64,000 nt of DNA from positions 4,216,001-4,280,000 of the forward strand of contig NZ_CP049143.1 in the NCBI RefSeq assembly GCF_011044495.1, given 5' to 3'. The notes under the pieces were generated by a model that had not been told where the DNA came from, made no database searches, and worked only from the letters and a program-made list of their open reading frames with translations. Numbering within the stretch: the first letter of the stretch is position 1; every line of letters begins with the position of its first letter. A program made the translations under genes and the position numbers. This DNA is from Roseimicrobium sp. ORNL1 (GTDB taxonomy: Bacteria; Verrucomicrobiota; Verrucomicrobiia; Verrucomicrobiales; Verrucomicrobiaceae). This document shows, one piece after another, positions 45,584 to 53,378 of this stretch.

Positions 45584-46048
45584 ATGAGCCTGCTCACCCA
45601 AGCAATCACTTCACACGACCGTGTGAAAATAGAGGCCATCCTGGCTGCACATCCGGAGATGGCCAGCGAACGAGTGAATGGCTGGTTGCCCATTGAATGG
45701 GCGGAGCGTAGCAGCAATCTCTTCACCTTCGTCCGGGCGGCACGTCTCCTCGGGCAGGGCTCCACCCCTCCCGAAGCCAGGGAAAGGCTGAGGAAGTTTG
45801 TGACAGTCGTCTGCACCACCGAGTATGAAGCCATTCCCCCGGACAAGATTCCAGCCATGGTATGGGCCTGCTTGTACGAGGGAAAATCCTACACCGTCGA
45901 TCGTCTGGGGCGTCGCTTGATCGCGGGCAGGCGTGAAGAAGAGGATCTGCGCTTTCTTTGCACCCAGGCAGGCATCACATCATTTGAGCAGTTTCGTGAA
46001 GTACTGAATGACCTCCCAAAGATTTCTCCGGAGTCGATGCGGCCTTGA
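45584..46048 (+). CDS. Small ankyrin-like protein (154 aa)
   Basis: Not assigned to a named family. The N-terminal 45 residues look like one or two degenerate ankyrin helices (LLTQAITSHDRVKIEAILAAHPEMA, then NGWLPIEWAER), and the rest is helical and charged. It has no signal peptide. ATG at 45584 lies 17 bases after the transpeptidase gene; a TTG start at 45557 would overlap that gene by 11 bases. Co-transcription with the ankyrin/transpeptidase gene is likely, and both carry ankyrin-like repeats. Confidence 0.6.
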   Translation: MSLLTQAITSHDRVKIEAILAAHPEMASERVNGWLPIEWAERSSNLFTFVRAARLLGQGSTPPEARERLRKFVTVVCTTEYEAIPPDKIPAMVWACLYEGKSYTVDRLGRRLIAGRREEEDLRFLCTQAGITSFEQFREVLNDLPKISPESMRP

Positions 46049-46078
46049 TCGTCTCCCAGTCCGAGGCGAAAGGCTCCC

Positions 46079-46831
46079 ATGAAGAAGGTCACGCTTTTTC
46101 AACAGGCTCGCGACTACCTGGCCAGGCAGGGTCTGCTGGAGATGGGCATGCTGCTCGCGCTCCTCGGACTCGTGGGAAGCGTGTGGGCCTTTTCCGAAGT
46201 GGCGGATGAGGTGATGGATGCGGAGACGGATCACTTTGATGCCACCATCTTGCGCGCCTTCCGCCAGCCGGGTGACCTGGCGACTGGCATCGGTCCGAAA
46301 TGGATGCCTACGGCTGTGGGCGACCTCACGGCCTTGGGCGGCACGGCCGTGCTCACCCTCATTGTGCTCATTGTGATCGCCTTTCTAATTCTGCGCCGAA
46401 AATGGGCATCGGCGCTGCTGGTGCTGTGTGCCTCCGTCGGCGGCACGCTCCTCAGCACGATTCTGAAATCCTTCTTCCAGCGTCAGCGTCCGTCCGTGGT
46501 GCCCCACCTGACGGAGGTGACGAGTCTGAGCTTCCCCAGCGGGCACTCCATGCTTTCGGCAGTGATTTACCTCACGCTGGGGGCCCTACTGGCGCGAACG
46601 ACCAAGGATCGCAAGGTGAAGGCCTTCTTCATGCTCACGGCCCTCTTCATCACCGTGCTGGTCGGCACCACGCGGGTGTATCTGGGGGTGCACTTCCCCA
46701 CGGATGTGCTGGCTGGCTGGTGTGCTGGCACCACCTGGGCACTGCTCTGTGTAATAGTGGCGCGCTGGCTGCAAAAGAAGCATGTGGTGGAGCCACCAGG
46801 TGAGTCTGCGCCACCTTCAACCGGTGATTGA
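46079..46831 (+). CDS. PAP2-family phosphatase (membrane)
   Basis: A 250-residue inner-membrane phosphatase with about six hydrophobic segments. All three PAP2 motifs are present: KSFFQRQRP (K-x6-RP), SFPSGHS (PSGH) and RVYLGVHFPTD (SR-x5-H-x3-D form; here R-V-Y-L-G-V-H-F-P-T-D with the catalytic His and Asp). Members hydrolyse undecaprenyl pyrophosphate, phosphatidate or similar phosphomonoesters at the membrane. This class could recycle the lipid carrier for wall synthesis, which fits the peptidoglycan-related neighbours. It follows the small ankyrin-like gene by 30 bases and probably belongs to the same transcript. Confidence 0.92.
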   Translation: MKKVTLFQQARDYLARQGLLEMGMLLALLGLVGSVWAFSEVADEVMDAETDHFDATILRAFRQPGDLATGIGPKWMPTAVGDLTALGGTAVLTLIVLIVIAFLILRRKWASALLVLCASVGGTLLSTILKSFFQRQRPSVVPHLTEVTSLSFPSGHSMLSAVIYLTLGALLARTTKDRKVKAFFMLTALFITVLVGTTRVYLGVHFPTDVLAGWCAGTTWALLCVIVARWLQKKHVVEPPGESAPPSTGD

Positions 46832-46903
46832 CCGCCGCCGGGAAACCTCCGCAGAGACGAAATACCGTGCGAGAAGCGGTTTTTGACGGATAGTAGCCGG
46901 CTC

Positions 46904-48256
46904 ATGCCATTCCGCGCCCTGGGCCTCGACGCCCGCATTCTCAAAGCCATCAGCGAAGCTGGCTACACCGAGCCCACGCCCATCCAGTCCGCAGCCATCC
47001 CGGAAGTGATGGCAGACCATGACGTCATTGGCATCGCCCAGACGGGCACTGGCAAGACCGCTGCCTTCACCCTGCCGCTGCTCACCAAGCTGGCTGCCAT
47101 CACCGGCCAGGGTCCCCTGCGGGGCATCAAGGCGCTCATCCTCGCCCCCACCCGCGAGCTCGTCGTGCAGATTGAGGAGAATGTGAAGGCCTATGCCAAG
47201 CATCTGCCGCTGCGGGTCGCCACGGTATTCGGAGGCGTGGGCGAGCGCCCCCAGATCGAAGCGTTGCGCAGAGGCGCAGACATCGTGATTGCCACTCCCG
47301 GTCGTCTTCTCGATCTGATGAACCAGCGGCACGGGAACTTCCGTGCCCTTGAGCATCTCGTGCTGGATGAGGCTGACCGCATGCTGGACATGGGCTTCCT
47401 GCCCTCCATCCGCCGCATCATCAAGGAACTGCCTCCAAAGAGGCAGACGCTGATGTTCTCCGCCACGCTTTCGAAGGAGATCGAAACGCTCACCCATGAG
47501 TTCCAGCATCGCCCGAAGCAGGTGCAAATCGGTCGGCGCTCCAACCCCGCCGAGACGGTCACCCAGTGGGTCTACGAAGTGCCCAAACACTTGAAGCCCG
47601 CGCTGCTGCTGCACCTGATGAAGGATCCCGGGTTCAACATGGTGCTGGTATTTTGCAAGATGAAGCACGCAGCGGACCGCCTCGCACGCTTCTTTGAAAG
47701 CCGGGGCATCAAGACGGCCGCGCTCCACTCAAACCGTTCGCAGAACCAGCGCCTGCGCGCGCTGGCTGATTTCAAGAGCGGTGCTGTGCGTGTACTGGTG
47801 GCCACTGATATCGCAGCCCGCGGCATCGACGTGGATGGCATTTCGCACGTGGTGAACTACGACTTCCCCATGCATGCCGAGGACTACGTCCACCGCATTG
47901 GCCGTACGGGACGCGCCCAGGCGATTGGCGATGCACTGAGCTTTGTCACGTCTGAAGACCAGTCCGCACTCCGCTCGCTGGAGCGCTTCATTGGGCGGGG
48001 TCTGCCGCGCAAGAAGGCAGAGGATTTTGACTACAGCGCGCAGCCCTCCGCTGCCGCGCAGCCGGAAGCCCGCGAGAGGGAGCAGAAACCCAGGGTGCTT
48101 CACAACTACAGCCGACGCCAGGGATCGTCATCCGGCGGTGGCGGCGGCAGGGGCGAGCGCCGTGAGGGAGGCAATCGAGGCGGAGGGCGGTCTCGCGATG
48201 GAGGAGGCCGGAGCTCTGGCTCTGGCTCGGGACAGCGCAGCCGCGGCCCACGGTAG
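46904..48256 (+). CDS. DEAD-box RNA helicase (RhlE-like)
   Basis: An ATP-dependent RNA helicase of 450 residues. All motifs are readable: Q motif TEPTPIQ, I AQTGTGKT, Ia PTREL, Ib TPGR, II DEAD, III SAT, IV VLVFCK, V ATDIAARGID and VI HRIGRTGR. The C-terminal tail of about 60 residues is Gly/Arg/Ser-rich (an RGG-like RNA-binding tail), as in RhlE-type helicases for ribosome assembly and cold response. ATG at 46904 begins MPFRALGL, the usual start; an in-frame TTG seven codons earlier is less likely. It begins 72 bases after the PAP2 gene and may have its own promoter. Confidence 0.94.
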   Translation: MPFRALGLDARILKAISEAGYTEPTPIQSAAIPEVMADHDVIGIAQTGTGKTAAFTLPLLTKLAAITGQGPLRGIKALILAPTRELVVQIEENVKAYAKHLPLRVATVFGGVGERPQIEALRRGADIVIATPGRLLDLMNQRHGNFRALEHLVLDEADRMLDMGFLPSIRRIIKELPPKRQTLMFSATLSKEIETLTHEFQHRPKQVQIGRRSNPAETVTQWVYEVPKHLKPALLLHLMKDPGFNMVLVFCKMKHAADRLARFFESRGIKTAALHSNRSQNQRLRALADFKSGAVRVLVATDIAARGIDVDGISHVVNYDFPMHAEDYVHRIGRTGRAQAIGDALSFVTSEDQSALRSLERFIGRGLPRKKAEDFDYSAQPSAAAQPEAREREQKPRVLHNYSRRQGSSSGGGGGRGERREGGNRGGGRSRDGGGRSSGSGSGQRSRGPR

Positions 48257-48313
48257 GAAGCCGCCAGAGACATAGCTGAGTTCCCCACCGGAGGGGTGCG
48301 GAACAAATCCTGA

Positions 48314-48334
48314 ACAGCGGGCATTTCCCGCTGT
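48314..48334 (+). terminator. Hairpin after the helicase gene
   Basis: An 8-bp perfect stem ACAGCGGG / CCCGCTGT with loop CATTT lies 57 bases after the helicase stop. There is no following T tract, so termination is uncertain. Confidence 0.35.
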
Positions 48335-48398
48335 CTCAACCAGACGCTTTGCTCGCGGGCTGAGAAGGCCCGTGCATGGCTGGCACCCTCTCCCGCCC

Positions 48399-49100
48399 AT
48401 GTCGAAGAAATTACGCACTCCGACTGCCAGCCCGTCTCCACGACTCCCGGATGAAAGCGTGGCGAGAAGGCTTGTAATCAAGGGCCTGATGGGCACGGCC
48501 TTGGGAGGTGCTGCCGGCTACCTGGGATACCCATGGATTGCAGGGAGTCGCCGCGAGGAGTTCGCGGACACGATGCAACGGTTCTGGGACAGCATCAAAG
48601 AGCATCCCAGCATACGCCGGCGGCGGGAGATGGTGGAGCGGCAATCCCGGCCTGTGCCGGTGGTTCTTGATGCCCATGGTCGCGACTACGAGACCTTCCT
48701 CGCGACACTCAACCTGCGACACTTGACGCCGCTGGAGATCCTCCGCCCTCATTTCAAGGTACGCGGAACCGTGGCAAATTGCCTGCCGCCACGCGAGCTG
48801 TGGTCGAACATTGCCACCACCCTGCGAGTAGCGGATGAAATACGGCACCAACTGGGCGCGCGTCTGGACTCCATCGCGAGCGCCTATCGCTGCCCGGCCT
48901 ACAATGCTGCATGCCCTGGCGCAGCCAAGGCATCCTGTCACATGCAGAATCTGGCGCTCGATCTCGTGTATGATTGCGCACCGGATCAGGTGGTGAGAAC
49001 CGCCGAAGCACTCCGCGCAACAGGCTTCTTCAAGGGTGGCATCGGGCGTTATGCAGGATTCACGCATATCGATGCCCGCGGCAAGAATGCCGACTGGTGA
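48399..49100 (+). CDS. M15-type peptidase (D-Ala-D-Ala carboxypeptidase-like), copy 1
   Basis: A 233-residue exported protein. The N-terminus has a basic stretch then a hydrophobic segment (about 30-48) like a signal/anchor. Residues about 80-233 match the peptidase M15_3 family: HFKVRGTVANCLPPRELW, ASAYRCPAYNAAC, HMQNLALDLVYD, and GGIGRYAGFTHIDARGKNADW. His and Asp in HMQNLALDL and the His in FTHID form the zinc site expected of the fold. Such enzymes trim or cleave peptidoglycan. ATG at 48399 is preferred over the GTG at 48372. It is a paralogue of the next gene. Confidence 0.85.
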   Translation: MSKKLRTPTASPSPRLPDESVARRLVIKGLMGTALGGAAGYLGYPWIAGSRREEFADTMQRFWDSIKEHPSIRRRREMVERQSRPVPVVLDAHGRDYETFLATLNLRHLTPLEILRPHFKVRGTVANCLPPRELWSNIATTLRVADEIRHQLGARLDSIASAYRCPAYNAACPGAAKASCHMQNLALDLVYDCAPDQVVRTAEALRATGFFKGGIGRYAGFTHIDARGKNADW

Positions 49101-49350
49101 GATAACGTGCGCATCGAGCCAAAATTTTGGCCGTGCATCATGCCATCACCATCGCAAGATGCATTCATTTCCCCTGCGCATCACGCATATTTTGTCATTC
49201 CATGGCGCATTTTTTGACCGCCTTATGGACAAAATAAAATAATCTCAGATAAGCGCAAAATTCTGTGAACAGCGATTAGGTCAACCTGTCATACAAGAGC
49301 CTCCGATTGCAGGCCGAAAGAGATCGAGCCTTCCGGACGCCCCAAACGAC

Positions 49351-50031
49351 ATGGAACAGGAACAGCCCTCGCTACTGCATACACCGCGCACCTCCTCCCT
49401 GGCATCTCATGATATGCTGATCGGAAGGCGCCGCATGGTAAAATCGCTCTTTGGAGCACTCGCTGGTGGAACCCTTGCCTTTGGCCAGACCTCCTGGCTC
49501 TTCGGCAAGGACGAGACCGGCAGCAAGACCGAAACCAGCAAGACTGGTGAAGGCCATGAAGAAAAGGACAGCACTCCGACAGCCGCCGAGTTGGACAAGA
49601 TGGGCAAGGAATATGAGACGTTTCTCACGGGACTCGGCCTCATTTTCATCAAGCCCGCGGAGGTGCTCATGCCCCACTACAAGGTGCGCGGCAAGGTGAA
49701 GAACTCCCTCCCCCCCCGCGAACTCTGGACCAAGATGCCTCCGACCCTCAAGGTCGCGGACAAGCTCCGGGAAAAGCTCGGCGTGCCTCTGCAGGCCGTG
49801 ATCAGTGCCTACCGCAGCCCGGCTTACAATGCCGCCTGCACGGGCGCTGCCACCCACTCCCAGCACATGCTGAATGTGGCGCTGGACCTGCACTTCGACT
49901 GCGCACCTTCCAAGGTCGCTGAAGCTGCCGAAGCCCTCCGTTCCCAAGGCTACTTCAAGGGTGGCATTGGCCGCTACCCTGGTTTCACGCACATCGACAC
50001 CCGCGGCAAGAATGCCGACTGGCAGGGCTAA
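49351..50031 (+). CDS. M15-type peptidase (D-Ala-D-Ala carboxypeptidase-like), copy 2
   Basis: A 226-residue paralogue of the preceding gene, separated from it by 250 AT-rich bases that probably hold its own promoter. A hydrophobic region (about 30-48, MVKSLFGALAGGTLAFG) precedes a Lys/Glu/Thr-rich linker. The catalytic domain repeats the landmarks: HYKVRGKVKNSLPPRELW, SAYRSPAYNAAC, HSQHMLNVALDLHFDC and GGIGRYPGFTHIDTRG. Zinc ligands are placed as in copy 1. The final Gly follows NADWQ. The duplication suggests non-redundant roles in wall turnover. A good terminator follows. Confidence 0.86.
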   Translation: MEQEQPSLLHTPRTSSLASHDMLIGRRRMVKSLFGALAGGTLAFGQTSWLFGKDETGSKTETSKTGEGHEEKDSTPTAAELDKMGKEYETFLTGLGLIFIKPAEVLMPHYKVRGKVKNSLPPRELWTKMPPTLKVADKLREKLGVPLQAVISAYRSPAYNAACTGAATHSQHMLNVALDLHFDCAPSKVAEAAEALRSQGYFKGGIGRYPGFTHIDTRGKNADWQG

Positions 50032-50070
50032 AGCCCTCCAAAGAACCTACTGTTCCAGTGTCTCCCAAAG

Positions 50071-50105
50071 GAGCGGCGTCCCGCAAGACGGGACGTCGCT
50101 CTTTT
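50071..50105 (+). terminator. Rho-independent terminator of the second M15 peptidase gene
   Basis: A 13-bp stem (50071-50083 with 50089-50101, one G-T pair) closes loop CAAGA and is followed by TTTT (50102-50105). Confidence 0.88.
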
Positions 50106-50224
50106 CGTGCAAGCAAGTCAGCAGCTGGAGCCGCCGCTGCTTGGGGAAGACTTGTCCATAGGCGCCAGCTTAACAATGGTAAGGGTATCAGCCCGTTTCA
50201 ATTTGTGTGGCATGTGAAATTTGC

Positions 50225-50548
50225 TCCCGGAGGGAGCACGGATGGTAGCCGGTCGGTGGAGAACACCATGCCGCGTGAGCGGCAAGACTGCACGCGAAGC
50301 GCTAACCGTGAAGCCTGAGGAACGAAGGCAACCTCAGCGACCGCAACCACCGGATCTATGGCGATACCATGATGGCGTCCCGAAGGGTACGCCGGAAGGT
50401 GTACCAAGGTGACGCCACCGTCATCCACCCAGCGACCTTCCCCCGCCGTCCCATCCGGGACGGAGCATCTTTTTGACAACGTGATCCGGTGGTTGCGGTC
50501 GTCTAGACTCCCTCCACCGACCAGCTACCATCCGCTGTCCCTCCGGGA
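50225..50548 (+). ncRNA. Large multi-helix element (candidate structured RNA or palindromic repeat)
   Basis: The ends, 50225-50261 and 50512-50548, pair in 33 of 37 positions. A perfect 19-bp inner helix joins 50338-50356 to 50483-50501. On the plus strand several small hairpins sit between them: TGCCGC-GTGA-GCGGCA (50269-50284, GNRA loop), CTGAGG / CCTCAG (50315-50337), and GGTACGCC-GGAA-GGTGTACC (50386-50405, GNRA loop) enclosed by GGCGTC / GACGCC (50374-50416). CCGTCCC / GGGACGG (about 50446-50463) is followed by TTTTT at 50470-50474. No reading frame fits. It lies in the 567-base gap after the second M15 gene; on the other side is the minus-strand membrane protein gene. Family unknown; a MITE-like origin is possible. 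Confidence 0.55.
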
Positions 50549-50598
50549 CAAAACAGCCATGACAACTTAAGTTGTGGCCTATGGGAGGACTTGCCTTG

Positions 50599-51837
50599 CT
50601 ACATGCGGCGCTCTTCCAGCACTTCGAGGCCGGTGATCTTCCACGCATTGCCAATCGGCTCCAGTGTCAGTCGCGCGGTGTAACGATTGATGCGCTGGTG
50701 CAGGTGACCCCAGTGTCCTACGGTTCCCACAGCGGTCCACTGACCTTCGGCAATGAAACCATCCTCGTGCGGCAACACGCGATCGACGTTCACTGCCATG
50801 TCGGTGATCTTCACACGCGTGCCGTCCATGCCTTCCAGCGTGAGAGCTCGCACGGTCTGGAGATAGAGCTTTTCCAGAAGAGGACCGTGCACACTGCGCG
50901 CCAGCACGTCATAGATGGCGGACTCACTGCTTTGATCAAAGGCACGATAGGTATTGCGCAACAGGGGTTCGAGAATCTTGCCAGCCTCCTCTTGGGTGAG
51001 TGTCTTATCAGGCGAGAGCCTGGCAGACCAGGTGACGCCGGGTGCCACAAGCACTGCAACAACACAGCCGACCACGGCAAAAGCACCCGGTGCCACCACT
51101 CGCGCCATACCCCGCTTCGAGCTGCGCCATGCCCACACCAAGGCGACCACCAATACGGCTCCAGAGAGGAGCGCGGAGGCAGGCGCATTGATTCGGGAAG
51201 TTTCAACCGTGGGCACCTTCGACAGCGGAGGCGCGGGAGGCACACGGCCTCCGTTCTTCCATACTGAAGCAGGCGCAGAAGGCGTGAGCACCATGCCCGC
51301 CTCCATCGTGGGTCCATAAACCACGGTGACTGGCACGGCCTGCACCACGCCGCCAAATCCACGCCATTCCAACTCCACCTTGTCGAGGGTCGCAGGTGCG
51401 TGAAACTCCCAGGACAATCCCAACATGGTGTCCATGACCGCGACAGGCTCCTCCGGCTTGATCTGATCGCTATTCCCAGGCCTGCCTTTCAGCACCTCCG
51501 CGCCCTTGCGTTCCGGCTTCACTTCCGTGCCGTCGATACGCAACACGCACCACGATGCGGCCTCGTCACGTGCCTTCTCCAGCACCTGTTGCTTCACCGC
51601 ATCCGGCAGCACCAATTCTGTGCCGGGTGGTAGGCCCTGCAGGTTCAGCGCGGTGGGCATCCATACAAGGCACTCTACGCGGCAGGTATAGGGCTCCACA
51701 TACAGGTATACCTGTACATTGCTGCTGCCTGCACGCGCAGGTCCGGTGCCATCCCCATCAAAAGGATGGCCCATGACCGCGCGCCCAAACAGGCACAGCA
51801 GCAGGCAGAAGACGAGTCGTGCTCCGAGACGGATCAA
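50599..51837 (-). CDS. Exported membrane protein of unknown function
   Basis: Not recognised. A 412-residue protein with a signal peptide (about 1-22), a beta-rich exported domain with YLYVEPYTCRVECLVW (about 40-190), two membrane helices (about 218-236, ALLSGAVLVVALVWAW, and about 248-268, VAPGAFAVVGCVVAVLVAPG), and a C-terminal domain of about 135 residues (LTQEEAGKILEPLLRNTYRAFDQ, near residue 280, to the end). The start is TTG at 51837, overlapping the stop of the upstream oxidoreductase gene (TTGA), so its translation depends on that gene. Confidence 0.7.
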   Translation of the reverse strand: MIRLGARLVFCLLLCLFGRAVMGHPFDGDGTGPARAGSSNVQVYLYVEPYTCRVECLVWMPTALNLQGLPPGTELVLPDAVKQQVLEKARDEAASWCVLRIDGTEVKPERKGAEVLKGRPGNSDQIKPEEPVAVMDTMLGLSWEFHAPATLDKVELEWRGFGGVVQAVPVTVVYGPTMEAGMVLTPSAPASVWKNGGRVPPAPPLSKVPTVETSRINAPASALLSGAVLVVALVWAWRSSKRGMARVVAPGAFAVVGCVVAVLVAPGVTWSARLSPDKTLTQEEAGKILEPLLRNTYRAFDQSSESAIYDVLARSVHGPLLEKLYLQTVRALTLEGMDGTRVKITDMAVNVDRVLPHEDGFIAEGQWTAVGTVGHWGHLHQRINRYTARLTLEPIGNAWKITGLEVLEERRM

Positions 51838-53273
51838 GCAAGGGTCCAGGGTTTCCGATACTCACGCTTCAGCATCGCGTTCGCCTCGGCGTCATCACCA
51901 AATTTCTCCGCCTTCGGATCCCACTTGATGCTCGAGCGCCCCAGTCGGAGGGCGATGTTCCCCATGTGCGAGATGCTGATGGTACGGTGCGCCGCCTCAA
52001 TGGGCGCCACCACCGGCTTGCCGGAGTACACGCAGTCGAGGAAGTTGTCCGTGTGATCCTTGCTCTCGTAGAGGTGAATTTCCTCAGGGCGAATCTTCTC
52101 TGCCAGGATCTCACGTGAGCTCGCCTGCAGTTTGCCGCGGTTCACCCAGATCCACTTGCCATTCTCTCCTTCAAAGAAGATACCAGAGTGGCCGAATTTC
52201 TCAGGGTCCTTCTCCAACGCCGCCACCTCAGGCATGATCTTCTCGGATTCATCCGCAATGACATACGTCAGGCCGTCATCGAACACGGCTTCGAAATGGA
52301 ATGCGGTGGCTGTGTTGTAGAGCGCATCCTTCGCAGGCATCTCGCCCTTGATGTTCTTGAGCTCCACGGGACCGGTGTTCTCACGATCCATGCCCCACTG
52401 GGCGATATCGATATGGTGCGCACCGAAGTCGGTGATCATGCCGCCGGAGAAGTTGTAGTTGTGCCTCCAGTTCAGCGGCAGCAGGGCCGGGCGGTACTCC
52501 ATCTGCGAGGCTGGTCCAAGCCACATGTCATAATCGAAGTCTGCGGGAGGTGCCTCAGGTGCGGTGCGGTTCCCCCACTTGTTCCAGTCCTTGTGCCCGC
52601 CGGGAAGGCCGATGCGCACGCGCTTCACCTTGCCGATGCGACCGTTGCGCACGAACTCGCACGCCATGCGGAAATACAAATCGCTGCGCTGCTGGCTGCC
52701 TGTCTGCCAGGTGACGCCGGCCTTGTTCACTTCCTCCACCATCTGGCGGCCTTCACCGATGGTCAGTGAGAGGGGCTTCTGTCCGTAGAGGTGGATGCCC
52801 TTGCGAGCGCATGTCACGGTCTGGTAGCAGTGCCAGTGATCCGGCGTGCAGATCTGCACGGCGTCGAGGTCTTCCTTCTCCAGCATCTCGCGGAAGTCGG
52901 CGTAGGCGGTGCAGCTCTTGGAGGCCTTCTTGGAAAAGGTGGAGTAGTGCTGATCGATGATGCCCTTGCCGATTTCGCGGCCGCCCTTCATCTCGCCGCT
53001 GTAGCCGTAGTTCGTGCCTTCCTTCACCGGGTCTGCCACGGCGATGACCTGGCACTTTTCATTGTTGAGGAAATTGCCCGTCCAGTGCGTGGCAATCGTG
53101 CCCCAGCCAAAGACACCCACATTGATGCGCTCCGAGGGCGCCGGTCTCCCCTTCCCCAGTGCCGTGGCAGGAATGATGGTGGGGAATCCCAGTGCAGCGA
53201 CGGATTGCACAAGGAAACGACGGCGGGACGTGCGCGGCGCGGAGTCAGGTGTGGAAGCAGAAGCGGATTTCAT
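51834..53273 (-). CDS. Tat-exported Gfo/Idh/MocA-family oxidoreductase
   Basis: A 479-residue protein with a twin-arginine signal (SRRRFLVQS). Residues about 48-180 are the Rossmann domain: INVGVFGWGTIATHW, VIAVADP, the ICTPDHWH loop and GIHLYGQKPLSL, whose Lys-Pro pair is the family's conserved nicotinamide-side motif. The C-terminal alpha/beta domain has SGGMITDFGAHHIDIAQWG, with the usual His near the substrate site. These NAD(P)-dependent enzymes act on sugars and cyclitols; the exported type is common in planctomycetes and verrucomicrobia and may carry its cofactor tightly. First gene of a two-gene unit with the membrane protein at 50599-51837. Confidence 0.9.
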   Translation of the reverse strand: MKSASASTPDSAPRTSRRRFLVQSVAALGFPTIIPATALGKGRPAPSERINVGVFGWGTIATHWTGNFLNNEKCQVIAVADPVKEGTNYGYSGEMKGGREIGKGIIDQHYSTFSKKASKSCTAYADFREMLEKEDLDAVQICTPDHWHCYQTVTCARKGIHLYGQKPLSLTIGEGRQMVEEVNKAGVTWQTGSQQRSDLYFRMACEFVRNGRIGKVKRVRIGLPGGHKDWNKWGNRTAPEAPPADFDYDMWLGPASQMEYRPALLPLNWRHNYNFSGGMITDFGAHHIDIAQWGMDRENTGPVELKNIKGEMPAKDALYNTATAFHFEAVFDDGLTYVIADESEKIMPEVAALEKDPEKFGHSGIFFEGENGKWIWVNRGKLQASSREILAEKIRPEEIHLYESKDHTDNFLDCVYSGKPVVAPIEAAHRTISISHMGNIALRLGRSSIKWDPKAEKFGDDAEANAMLKREYRKPWTLA

Positions 53274-53378
53274 GGAAGTCTGCCAATGTAGAGGGGAGCG
53301 CCCCGGCTGGGCAAGGGAAATAGGGATTCATCCATCCCACCTCCGGTAACGAGGCGCCCCTTTCCGGATCGCCCCGCT

